DNA of 64,000 nt from Mycobacterium sp. EPa45 (GCF_001021385.1 NZ_CP011773.1:2418001-2482000); one strand, 5' to 3'. Positions 9,476 to 17,791 are shown, counted from the first letter of the stretch. Numbers and translations: made by a program. Notes: a model not told the origin generated them from the letters alone.

Positions 9476-10490
9476 AGAGGAACTCGAATACACCGGTGCC
9501 GACAAAATCGAAGGCCTCGCCCCTGATCGTGCCGCTCGCCCGGACGGTGCCGTCGGTTTCACAGAGTACGATCGACCGGTCAAGACGCACTTCGCTTGGT
9601 TGCGCCAGTCGGGCGTAGGAACGTGAGTGGAACTCAGCGCGCACCGTATCGCCCGCGCGGTTCGCCGTGATGTCGATTCGCTCGGGGACACCGGGTACCT
9701 CGCCGTCGAGCAGTAGCCGCATCGGTGGCGGTAGAGTGCAATCGGCCGGGCGGCTGAATCTGCCGCACGAAAGTGTCTGTACCGCCGCGTGCCGGAATAT
9801 CGCGGCCGGCTCGTCATGATGCCACACATAGAGTGAGCGAGAAATAGACCGCAGCCAGTTCCGGTCCGTGATCTCCACGAACACCATCGACCACGGGTCC
9901 GTGGAGCCGGTGGGCAAGATCGTTCCCCAGGTCCAACCGAAATCATCGCCCCACCGGAATCGACCCCAGTTGTGGTCGTGGTAGGCGAGGTCGTCCTCGA
10001 AGCGGTGCTGTCGGCCGCCGATTTGGAGCCAGCCCTGCGCGCGCAATCTTGGTACGAACAGCCAGCTGATTCGGCCATCACCCGCCGGCTCGTTGCGGAC
10101 GACGAACGGCTGGCTTGTCGGGGTGAAGTGCACTTCGCCCCGGATCTGCTTGTCCGGCAAACTGATTGACACACGGTAGCCGTCCGATTGCACGGCCATC
10201 CGGTTGCCGCCGATCGTCAGCTCGCCCAGATCGGCCGAGAGGTCGACTGCGTGCGCATCGAATCGCTCGATGGCGCCGGTCCAGTTCTGGTCGTACGCGA
10301 TCACGATGACGCGTGGCGCGAGCCGGACTTCGTCGGCGTCGAACACCTCGTTATTGAGGCTGAAGTTGATGAGCACCCGGACGCCGTGCCCGTGGATCAC
10401 GAAGTGGTGCCATTCCTTGAACCAGGCGGGCCGGGCGGTTGCCAGTACCGGCGTCCGTAAAAAATCGCTGCGGGCGAGCATCAAGGTCAT
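9468..10490 (-). CDS. CrtC/AttH-like lipocalin-fold protein (carotenoid 1,2-hydratase family)
   Basis: 340 residues. The key block YHDHNWGRFRWGDDFGWTWG (170-189) is the hallmark of the CrtC/AttH superfamily (hydroxyneurosporene synthase and relatives), in which the His/Asp residues of HDHNWG are implicated in hydration of a terminal double bond. The rest is beta-rich, consistent with two lipocalin-like barrels, and there is no signal peptide. In this operon a hydratase or isomerase acting on an acyclic prenyl or carotenoid chain is likely. It starts in a 4-bp overlap with the 89-residue gene upstream. Confidence 0.7.
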   Translation of the reverse strand: MTLMLARSDFLRTPVLATARPAWFKEWHHFVIHGHGVRVLINFSLNNEVFDADEVRLAPRVIVIAYDQNWTGAIERFDAHAVDLSADLGELTIGGNRMAVQSDGYRVSISLPDKQIRGEVHFTPTSQPFVVRNEPAGDGRISWLFVPRLRAQGWLQIGGRQHRFEDDLAYHDHNWGRFRWGDDFGWTWGTILPTGSTDPWSMVFVEITDRNWLRSISRSLYVWHHDEPAAIFRHAAVQTLSCGRFSRPADCTLPPPMRLLLDGEVPGVPERIDITANRAGDTVRAEFHSRSYARLAQPSEVRLDRSIVLCETDGTVRASGTIRGEAFDFVGTGVFEFLYG

Positions 10491-10756
10491 CGCAGAAACC
10501 TCGCTGTCGCGGCGACCTCGAGGGTCGGTTTATGCGATGTGCTCGGGGAGTTGGCCATTCGCTGGATCGCTGCCCCCGTGCTCGCGAGCCCGAGTAATGC
10601 GTACACGAAGTCGTCGCAGTCGCGGGCGGGGCGAGCGTGACGGTCGCCTTCAGCGGCGAGCGAGCGGACCATGTCGGCCAAACCTGCGAGACCGACTAGG
10701 TACCCGATGAAATCGCTCCTGTCTGCGAGTGCTTCGTGAGGATCGTTGAGCGTCAT
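10487..10756 (-). CDS. Small helical protein of unknown function
   Basis: 89 residues, no recognised family. The middle (FIGYLVGLAGLADMVRSLAA and DFVYALLGLASTGAAIQRMA) is hydrophobic/helical but too polar overall to be called a membrane protein with confidence. ATGA overlaps at both ends place it firmly in the terpenoid operon between the 152-residue protein and the CrtC-like gene. It could be a small accessory subunit. Confidence 0.6.
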   Translation of the reverse strand: MTLNDPHEALADRSDFIGYLVGLAGLADMVRSLAAEGDRHARPARDCDDFVYALLGLASTGAAIQRMANSPSTSHKPTLEVAATARFLR

Positions 10757-11211
10757 GCGAACCCCTCGGGCCGCAACCGGGCCAGGATCGAATCGTCGAG
10801 GCCTTGGCCTACGACGACATCGACCAGCAGATCGGCCCAGGCGTCCGGGGTTCCGCTCGGTGCTGCGGGACCGCCGAGAACGTTGAGACTTACCATCTCC
10901 CAGACGCGGCGCAAGTTCTCCACCGACTCAGAAGCAACCAGCCCGTCGCGCAACCGAGCCCCGCGGGGGGTTTGCGCGTAGCGATGCCCCTCGGCGACAA
11001 GGACGTCATGCAGCCGCCGCGCCGCCGCGGGGTTGCCGAGCACCGCGCGTCGTGCGCCCAGTAACAGGTCGAACACCGCCCGCTGCGGCCCATCGGCATC
11101 CTCAGGTCGCGGCGGATGCAACTGCGGTGTCGCGTGTTCGATGAGATCGAGGGTGAGTTCGCGGACCCTCTCGAGCTCGGCGAGCATGCCGGCCATCTCT
11201 TCGGGGCTCAT
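10753..11211 (-). CDS. Helical protein of unknown function in terpenoid operon
   Basis: 152 residues. The ATG at 11211 (MSPEEMAGML) overlaps the polyprenyl synthase stop as ATGA; the same frame stays open further upstream, but that reads antisense-like Arg-rich sequence and is rejected. The protein is alpha-helical with a coiled-coil-like start (MLAELERVRELTLDLIEHAT) and a Leu-rich C-terminal half. No domain recognised. The strict coupling to the synthase suggests a stoichiometric partner. Confidence 0.65.
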   Translation of the reverse strand: MSPEEMAGMLAELERVRELTLDLIEHATPQLHPPRPEDADGPQRAVFDLLLGARRAVLGNPAAARRLHDVLVAEGHRYAQTPRGARLRDGLVASESVENLRRVWEMVSLNVLGGPAAPSGTPDAWADLLVDVVVGQGLDDSILARLRPEGFA

Positions 11212-12416
11212 CGCGTCCGCCCATGTACGTAATCCACGAGATCGGCCAGCACGTCCCGGTGGCGGCTGTGGGGAAACCAGTCCAGACTCGCCAGCACGGC
11301 GGCCGCCTTCTCGGCATGGTCGGCGGCGACGTCCCGGGCGTGCCGCAGCGAGCCGACGTCGTGCATCAGTTCGTAGAGCCAGCGAATCTCGTCTATGCCT
11401 TTGCACTCCGTCGGCTGGTGCCCCTGCAGTCGCGCTTCCAGTTCGGCCCGCCCCGACTCCGACAAGTGCCCTCGCGTCGTCAGTGCGTCGAGGAGTTCGG
11501 TCAACCCGAGTTCACCGTCCGCGCTGGGGCGTCGCTTGGCCAGGATCGCGACGACCTGAGCCTGGTCTTGCGGTTCGGCATGCCGCAATGCGTGCAAGAG
11601 CATCAGGGTTCGCTTGCCCTCCCAAAGATCTCCGCCGATCTCCTTGCCGTACTCCTGCGGGTCGCCACGCAGGTTGAGCAAGTCATCCGTTATCTGGAAG
11701 GCCGCGCCGAGATACCGGCCGAAAGACTCCAACGGCTCCATGCGCTCCGGCCCCGCCCCGGCGGCGATCGCGCCGGCTTGCAGGGGAGTGATGAACGTGT
11801 ACCAACTGGTTTTCAGTTCCACCATCTTCAAGTAGTCGGCGTCGTTGAGCCGCCAACTGTTGGACCGCACCCACTCGAGCTCCAATGCCTGTCCGTCGAC
11901 GGTCAGCCGAGTCATCTTGGCGACCGCCCGCAGAATGCGCAGCGCAGGTCCGAGTCCCACTCGTTCAACATTGTCGAGCAGCGGTTGCAGTGACAGCGAA
12001 AGCATGGCGTCGCCGACGTTGATGGCGATCGGGACGCCGTGGTCGATGTGAAGCGTGGGTTTCCCACGCCGCCACCACGATTCGTCCTCGATGTCATCGT
12101 GGATCAGAAACGCGTTGTGGTAGAGCTCCAATGTGGCCGCCGTCGGCAGCACTGCTTCGAGGTGGCCACCAAGTCCGAGACATGCCGCGATGCTCAGCGC
12201 CGGCCGCAGCGCCTTCCCACCCCGTAACGGGTAATCGAGGATCAGGTCGTAGAGGCCGCCTTTTTCGCGCTCGCCCGGACCGTAGAGCCGCGCGATTTCA
12301 CCGTCGCACGCGTCCTTGCACAACGCCAGATAGTCGTCGAGGGGGCGGGCCGCCATCGGATTCGGTCCGCCGGCGAATGGCTTAGGGCTCGCGAATTCTG
12401 ACGAGACCGCGGTCAT
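11208..12416 (-). CDS. Polyprenyl diphosphate synthase, GGPP-synthase type
   Basis: 402-residue all-trans isoprenyl diphosphate synthase condensing IPP with allylic diphosphates. The first Asp-rich motif is HDDIEDE (D107-D111) followed by SWWRRG and PTLH. The second is FQITDDLLN (244-248), the DDxxN form seen in type III GGPP synthases. GGKALRP (67-73) supplies the IPP-binding Lys/Arg. The start at 12416 has GAGGAT upstream and overlaps the encapsulin-like gene by 35 bp; an internal ATG at 12356 (MAARPLDDY) is the alternative. If 12416 is right there is a flexible Pro/Gly N-terminal extension of about 20 residues, the kind of segment that can carry a targeting peptide. Confidence 0.9.
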   Translation of the reverse strand: MTAVSSEFASPKPFAGGPNPMAARPLDDYLALCKDACDGEIARLYGPGEREKGGLYDLILDYPLRGGKALRPALSIAACLGLGGHLEAVLPTAATLELYHNAFLIHDDIEDESWWRRGKPTLHIDHGVPIAINVGDAMLSLSLQPLLDNVERVGLGPALRILRAVAKMTRLTVDGQALELEWVRSNSWRLNDADYLKMVELKTSWYTFITPLQAGAIAAGAGPERMEPLESFGRYLGAAFQITDDLLNLRGDPQEYGKEIGGDLWEGKRTLMLLHALRHAEPQDQAQVVAILAKRRPSADGELGLTELLDALTTRGHLSESGRAELEARLQGHQPTECKGIDEIRWLYELMHDVGSLRHARDVAADHAEKAAAVLASLDWFPHSRHRDVLADLVDYVHGRTR

Positions 12417-13149
12417 CCGTGATCCTCAGCGCGTACCGGATCCGCGCAGTGAGCTGTATCTTGCCCAAGTAGGTTTCGCCGTCGATTTCAAGACTCGGTG
12501 CAACGCTGATTGCGACATCGACCGGCTCTTCACCGGGCGATGCCTCCGGTGCTGCGCCCTGCGGGATCCGTCGCCGACGGCCCAGCACGACGATTCGCGT
12601 GTGCTTGCCATTTCCGGCGAGCTTGGAGGTTCGGTGCAGTGCGTTGATATGCCCCGCAGTGAGCAGCGAATCCAGTATTGAGTCGCCGCCGTAAAACTGG
12701 CTGAGGTGTGTGAGCCCTTCGGTATTGGTGATCAGGCAGGACGGCGCTCGATACCCGCCATTCTCGACATGCGCACGGGCCTTGATGAGCTGGTTCAGCA
12801 GATTGGGTGCGGTGTCGTCAGTCTTCAAGAGCCAGTGAGCGTTGTAGTAGAGCTGGGGCAAGATGGCGTTGTCGAATTTCCTTGCGAGCACCTTGGCCAC
12901 AGCCATTACTTCGGTGAGCAACGCGTCAGGAGTAGGCCCATTCGCCTGGGCAAGACTTACGAGGAACTTCTTTTGCTTCATAGTCAGGGCTATGAACCCT
13001 GGGAAGTTGTATTTTCCGTCTGGCACCCTGATCTGACCGGGGTCACCGGTATCCCAGTGCGGGATGGATTGCCAGACAATGCTGCACTGCGCGAATGTCT
13101 CACTGACGGCCTGGTTGGCTAGGGCGAACCGCTCAGGACTGAGATACAT
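12382..13149 (-). CDS. Encapsulin-like (HK97-fold-like) shell protein, putative
   Basis: 255 residues, near the 265 of classical T=1 encapsulins. By eye it follows their order: a helix with an AK.LA..-DN.I pattern (about 76-97; encapsulins have a similar KLA..ED..I helix), an A-domain segment NLLNQLIKARAHVENGGYRA (116-135) leading to a CLITN strand, then a C-terminal P-domain-like beta stretch EEPVDVAISVAPSLEIDGET (207-226) and IQLTARIRYALRITDDRGLV (231-250), like the DVAIG...VRL..ETLTF...A.V.L end of encapsulins. The ATG at 13149 is the first Met at the point where coherent sequence begins; upstream codons are shadow. It overlaps the polyprenyl synthase start by 35 bp, so shell and enzyme would be co-translated. 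A different capsid-like or unrelated beta-rich fold remains possible. Confidence 0.55.
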   Translation of the reverse strand: MYLSPERFALANQAVSETFAQCSIVWQSIPHWDTGDPGQIRVPDGKYNFPGFIALTMKQKKFLVSLAQANGPTPDALLTEVMAVAKVLARKFDNAILPQLYYNAHWLLKTDDTAPNLLNQLIKARAHVENGGYRAPSCLITNTEGLTHLSQFYGGDSILDSLLTAGHINALHRTSKLAGNGKHTRIVVLGRRRRIPQGAAPEASPGEEPVDVAISVAPSLEIDGETYLGKIQLTARIRYALRITDDRGLVRIREP

Positions 13150-13221
13150 GGCTACGAACCCCCGACAAGTCGTAGTTATTTCGCTTCGATCATGGCAGAG
13201 GAAATCGGCGCGCGCGCAATT

Positions 13222-13234
13222 AATTCGTCGAATT
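13222..13234. promoter_or_regulatory. Palindrome upstream of encapsulin-like gene
   Basis: AATTCGTCGAATT is a perfect odd-centred palindrome in an AT-rich 104-bp gap between the cyclase stop and the encapsulin-like ATG. It lies about 73 bp before the ATG, where an operator could act on a promoter internal to the block. A second perfect palindrome, AGTAGTGAACTACT at 13245-13258, covers the cyclase stop codon and could be a short stem-loop. Roles are inferred from position only. Confidence 0.35.
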
Positions 13235-13253
13235 TTCAAAATGGAGTAGTGAA

Positions 13254-16200
13254 CTACTTGCTGAGCAGAACGATCTCTTGGCCGGGGTCCAATTCGCCAC
13301 GCGCCATCGCGTCGCAGTGCGCTAAATGCAATGGAGCAACGGGATCGTCGGGCAGCAACTTCTGGCACCGCTCGAAGGCGGCCCGCGCCCCGTCGACATC
13401 GCCCGCGTCGAACAATGCGAACGCCTCGTCGAAAGCGGGCTGCGCGGCATGCTTCGCGGCACGGAGTTCAGCCGAATCCGCGTCATAGACTTCATAAATC
13501 GTCACAGGTCGGCGTCGATTGACTACAGAGACACGCTCCATGCGCCGAGTGTCGAACTCCGCAAGACGCGCAATGCGCTCATGTGTGCGGTCGGAGAGTA
13601 GCAACGCGGAGCCATATCGCTTGTTGGTGCTCTCGATGCGCGCGGCGAGGTTAACTGCGTCGCCGATGATGGTGAGGACCATGCGGTTGACTCCGCCGAC
13701 CAGACCGACCCCGACCGTGCCGGTATTGATCCCGATGCCGGCCCGCAGCTCTTCGGAACCGAGCGCCTGGCGTTCCTGGTTGTGCTCGTGCAGGGAGCGG
13801 AGCATCGCCAATCCCGCTCGGACGGCGTCGGCCTCGGACTCGAAGACGGCGACGATCTCGTCACCCCGTACGTCTTGGATCATGCCGTTATAGCTGATGA
13901 TCGGTAGTTCGACCGCCCGCAGAAAGCCCATCGCCAAGTTACCCGCCTCGGCAACGTTCATGTCCTCGATCATGGTTGTGTAACCACGGATGTCGCTGAT
14001 CAGCACCGTCATCTCGCGTTCGACGCGGTAACCGCTGCGGACGCGGCGAAGGTCGTCGATATCGAGGATTCGCAGCAATTCATTGGGCACGAATCTGGAC
14101 TGCACATCAATGAGCGATTGCCGGTACTCGTCGGCTGCTCGAAGCCGCGCCTCGAGTTGGAAGTTCCACAGGGGAGCGGCGGCCTGGGCGCAGAGGAAGA
14201 CGACCGCCTGCTCGTGTTCGGCGCTGAAAACTCCTGCGGATTCGCCCTTCTCGGCGTATAGGACACCGATTATATTGTCGTGCAGCCGAATTGGAACGGC
14301 CAGGATCGAAAGTGTGGTTGCTACGCGATCGGGGGCAACGAGGACCGGAGAGCCATCGTCGATCACTCGGCGCACTACATCCGGGTCGTACGACACCTCG
14401 TTCCATGGTCCGTCGATGATCGAGATCGTGCCGCGGTCATTGATGGCCCGAACCGTCAGGTGCTCTGCGTCACCGGTGAGGAACAGGACGCGATCAGCAC
14501 CAGTCGTGTCTGCCACCGACCCCAGAATGACGTTGGCCAAGGTGTCCGCGGTCCGAGCAGCGGACATCGAGTGAAGCAGCTGATGTGCCCCGACGGGATC
14601 GATCCCGGCCGAACCCGTCAGGTCACGACGAAGTAGCCACGGGTGCTCCTGCGCGAGCTTGTCGGTGCGCACCACGAAGCCCAGGTTCAGCCATCGCTGG
14701 TAGGCAGAACGCAGCATGTGTTCGCCGAGCGTCGCCCGCCGGGTGTCTGTGTAGAGGGCGGCGACCTCCTCGTGGCTATACGCACCGACTATCGGAAGCT
14801 GATTCTCCTCGGCGAGGGCGATGGCCTGGTGGAGGTAGCGATCGGCCTTGCCGCTCTGTCCGCGCGCTCTGGCCCAGGCTCCCTGAATCAGGGCGTAGGC
14901 CGCCCCGTAGTTCTCCGGTGCACCTTCCGCCCACTTACGGTGCAACGCCAGAGCCTGGCGCACGAATCGGACGGTCCCGGAATCCTTTGGTGCGCAGTGG
15001 ATCATGCTCAGAGCGCCCAGCATGTAGATGAACTGTGAGGCAGGGACCCCGGCCAGGCCGTCGATGTGCTCGATTGCCTCATGGGTGGCGGCGACCGCAC
15101 CTGCGTAGTCGCCGTTCCAGAAGTGCAGCCCCTGTCGCATGGCCGCCGCCGCGGCGAGCGCCACTGCGTCACCCTCGCGTCGCGCCGCAGGCAGCACTTC
15201 CCGCTCGTCGTAACCGCTTTCACCGGCGAGCAGGAGCGGATCGTCGCTGCGTCCCATCAAATTCAGGCAGAGTTGCTGCACGCTTTGGCACAGCGCGCTG
15301 GGTACTGGTTGGGAACGGATGTGCGGGATCAGGGATCTGGCAAGGGCGTCGATCTCAGCGAGTGGACGGCCGAGCCAGAACGATTGGGAGAGCAGAACCG
15401 CGACCAGAAATCCGGCGTTCTCCTGGTCACCCTGGTCGAGTGCCTCATCGACGGCCTCTCGAAGTTCGCCCAATCCGTCGCGGATCGGGTGACGCCAGTG
15501 GTTGATGTAGTCCAAGTGCATGAACACCGTCTGCGGGCGGGCCTCGCGGAATTCCGGCCGCGATGCCAGTGACCTGCCGACCTCGCCGAAGCGCTGGGCG
15601 CCCGCGTGGTCACCGAGCAACACGAGGACGATGCCGTACCCGGCGATGACCACCGGTGACGACGGCGTGTGGCCATGAGCCAATGTGAGGTCGAGTTGCT
15701 TTCGCACGAGCAGCGGCAAGATGTTCGGGCGGATGAGGACCGCCATGTTGCACAGCTCGGCGAGAATCGGATGCAGTGCAATGACTCGCTCGTCGTCGCA
15801 GTGCGGCAGCTCCAGCAGCCGTTCGTTGCTCCACCGCCGCATCGTCATCCTCATCCGGACGACCGCGTTCCCCATACGTGGTTTGCCGGCTTCGGTTGCA
15901 ACCCGCTCACCGAGTTCATCGAGCGCGCGAAGGCCGATCTCCAGCGCATCCTGGAGACGGTTCTGCACGACACACCCTTTGAGCCGCAGATAGGCGATTC
16001 GCGCCCGGTCCGGTGGCTGCGGCAGAAACTCCGCGGCCTCGTCGAGCAACGTATTGAGTGTCGCCACGTCGCCGACGAGCAGCGCGGCGTCCGCGGCATC
16101 GAGTTGCAGCTCTCGTGTGAGCGCGAAGTGGGTAGCCCAGCGTTGTTCGCCGAGCAAGTCCAGCGCACTGCGACAGTAGTCCAGGGCCAACGGAAATGAA

Positions 16201-17666
16201 GCCTGCGCCCGAGCCTTTCGCGCAGCCCGCCGTGCCACCTCGACGAAGCTGGTGCGTTCGATGTCGTCGACGAGCTCGACGCCGGCGATACCCACATGGC
16301 GTGCGGCTTCGAAGACACGATCGTCCCCGAGGGTGATCAGCCGCCGACCGACGCGCAGGTGGATGGCCCGCGCGTCGGAGGCAGACAGCCCCGCCCGGGC
16401 CGCCTCGGCGATCCGGTCATGGCTGAACCGGTAGCGGGCGTCACGACTTATCGCGTTGGTGATCCGCTGCCCACCGGCGTCGAGGGCCTCGATCAGCCGG
16501 AGCTCCAGGCATGCCCACAGCGCCCGAGCCACGATGTCGGGCGACTCGGCTGCGGCTGCGGTGGCGTCGTCGAGGTCGAACTCGCCACCGATGCACGCCA
16601 GCGAACTCAACACCGCCCGGTCCGCGGGGCGGAGCTGATCGAGATACCGGCCCAGGAACTCGGCGGTGGTGGCAGAGACCTCGATCGAGGTGAGCACGCG
16701 CAAGTCCCAGCTCGGGTGGCCGGCCGGGCCCGCCGTGATGAGCGCGCCTTCGCGTTGGGCGCGGTAGAACAACTGCCGGACCGCCAACGGGTTGCCCCCC
16801 GTCCGATGGTGGAACTCGGCGGCCACATCGCCCATCTCAACGCTGCTACCGCATACGTCGGCCAGCAACTCCTCGACGTCTTCGAGTGCCAGTGGTTCGA
16901 GCTGAATGGCTTGCAGGCCTTCCGATTTGAGGGCCGCTGCGGCGGGATCGAACTCACCCGCCCGGTGCGCACCAAGGACAAGTACGTTGCGAAGCGACAC
17001 TGTCAACAGTTCAGCGAGAAGCAGTAGCGTATCTCGGTCGGCCCACTGAAGATCATCGACCGCGAGGACGACCGGCCGGTAGGACGCGGTGGCAGAGAGC
17101 AAACGAATGATGGCCCGGTGAAGCTGGCGACGTGAGTCCGCCGCATCTGGCTCGATGGCGCTTTCGAATTCGCCAAGTACTGGTCCCAACTCGGGCACCA
17201 GTTGGGTGAGAATGCCTGCCAAACCCGACATCTCGCTGACCAACTCGGCCTGCCACCGCGCGTGTTCGGCAGGTCCGGTCGCCAGCATGGTGCGCACGAT
17301 CGAGCCGAGAGCGATGGACAGCGCCGAGTATGGAGCCGGTGCATCGGCTCGGCATCGTCCGTACGCGAAGACGCAACCGCTCTTGGACACCTCGACGCCG
17401 AAGGCCTGGATCAACGTCGACTTTCCCACGCCCGCAGCCCCGCTGAGCAATAAGCAGCCGCCGCCGGCGCGTCCCGCCGCGTCTACCGCGGCTCGCAGTT
17501 CGGTGAACTCGTGTCGGCGGTCGACGACACGGCCGCCCAGGTCCAGAACCGGCGTCGTCACGTCGGCGGACGCACTTTGACCAGCGCCGTCGCTCGAATG
17601 GCGCCGTGAGAAAGTCGCAGGTTGACGCAGTTGTGCATTCGCAAACCCCCCGAGGGCAATGTGCAT
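13254..17666 (-). CDS. AAA ATPase / TPR / GAF / class III adenylate-guanylate cyclase
   Basis: 1470 residues. Order: AAA16/ORC-like ATPase with P-loop GAAGVGKST (76-84) and Walker B VVLAVDDLQWAD (about 196-207); a long TPR-like helical middle (about 400-1030); a GAF-like domain (about 1050-1190); then a class III nucleotide cyclase catalytic domain. This has metal-binding Asp1225 (SDIRGYT) and Asp1269 (RGDEIVAVF) and transition-state Asn1339/Arg1343 (NLAARIE), so it looks active. A short TPR-like tail follows. The architecture matches large mycobacterial cyclase-ATPase regulators. It lies 104 bp upstream of the encapsulin-like gene on the same strand, so it may head the block or regulate it; divergent P450 on the other side. 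Confidence 0.9.
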   Translation of the reverse strand: MHIALGGFANAQLRQPATFSRRHSSDGAGQSASADVTTPVLDLGGRVVDRRHEFTELRAAVDAAGRAGGGCLLLSGAAGVGKSTLIQAFGVEVSKSGCVFAYGRCRADAPAPYSALSIALGSIVRTMLATGPAEHARWQAELVSEMSGLAGILTQLVPELGPVLGEFESAIEPDAADSRRQLHRAIIRLLSATASYRPVVLAVDDLQWADRDTLLLLAELLTVSLRNVLVLGAHRAGEFDPAAAALKSEGLQAIQLEPLALEDVEELLADVCGSSVEMGDVAAEFHHRTGGNPLAVRQLFYRAQREGALITAGPAGHPSWDLRVLTSIEVSATTAEFLGRYLDQLRPADRAVLSSLACIGGEFDLDDATAAAAESPDIVARALWACLELRLIEALDAGGQRITNAISRDARYRFSHDRIAEAARAGLSASDARAIHLRVGRRLITLGDDRVFEAARHVGIAGVELVDDIERTSFVEVARRAARKARAQASFPLALDYCRSALDLLGEQRWATHFALTRELQLDAADAALLVGDVATLNTLLDEAAEFLPQPPDRARIAYLRLKGCVVQNRLQDALEIGLRALDELGERVATEAGKPRMGNAVVRMRMTMRRWSNERLLELPHCDDERVIALHPILAELCNMAVLIRPNILPLLVRKQLDLTLAHGHTPSSPVVIAGYGIVLVLLGDHAGAQRFGEVGRSLASRPEFREARPQTVFMHLDYINHWRHPIRDGLGELREAVDEALDQGDQENAGFLVAVLLSQSFWLGRPLAEIDALARSLIPHIRSQPVPSALCQSVQQLCLNLMGRSDDPLLLAGESGYDEREVLPAARREGDAVALAAAAAMRQGLHFWNGDYAGAVAATHEAIEHIDGLAGVPASQFIYMLGALSMIHCAPKDSGTVRFVRQALALHRKWAEGAPENYGAAYALIQGAWARARGQSGKADRYLHQAIALAEENQLPIVGAYSHEEVAALYTDTRRATLGEHMLRSAYQRWLNLGFVVRTDKLAQEHPWLLRRDLTGSAGIDPVGAHQLLHSMSAARTADTLANVILGSVADTTGADRVLFLTGDAEHLTVRAINDRGTISIIDGPWNEVSYDPDVVRRVIDDGSPVLVAPDRVATTLSILAVPIRLHDNIIGVLYAEKGESAGVFSAEHEQAVVFLCAQAAAPLWNFQLEARLRAADEYRQSLIDVQSRFVPNELLRILDIDDLRRVRSGYRVEREMTVLISDIRGYTTMIEDMNVAEAGNLAMGFLRAVELPIISYNGMIQDVRGDEIVAVFESEADAVRAGLAMLRSLHEHNQERQALGSEELRAGIGINTGTVGVGLVGGVNRMVLTIIGDAVNLAARIESTNKRYGSALLLSDRTHERIARLAEFDTRRMERVSVVNRRRPVTIYEVYDADSAELRAAKHAAQPAFDEAFALFDAGDVDGARAAFERCQKLLPDDPVAPLHLAHCDAMARGELDPGQEIVLLSK

Positions 17667-17749
17667 ACATCTTAATGACGATCGTCCGATACACGCAGTA
17701 TCTGTGACCTGTTGACTGCCGAGTTCGGCTTCCCTACGCTCGGCTAAGC

Positions 17750-17763
17750 GACAGTCAACTGTC
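17750..17763. promoter_or_regulatory. Putative operator palindrome, P450/cyclase divergent gap
   Basis: GACAGTcaACTGTC has perfect 6-bp arms around a 2-bp centre. It lies 28 bp before the P450 start and 84 bp from the divergent cyclase start. A related half-site (GTTGACTG) occurs near 17711-17718. The TetR encoded immediately after the P450 is the obvious candidate ligand; this is inference. Confidence 0.4.
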
Positions 17764-17791
17764 AGATATCAACTCTGCCGGAAGAGGGACT

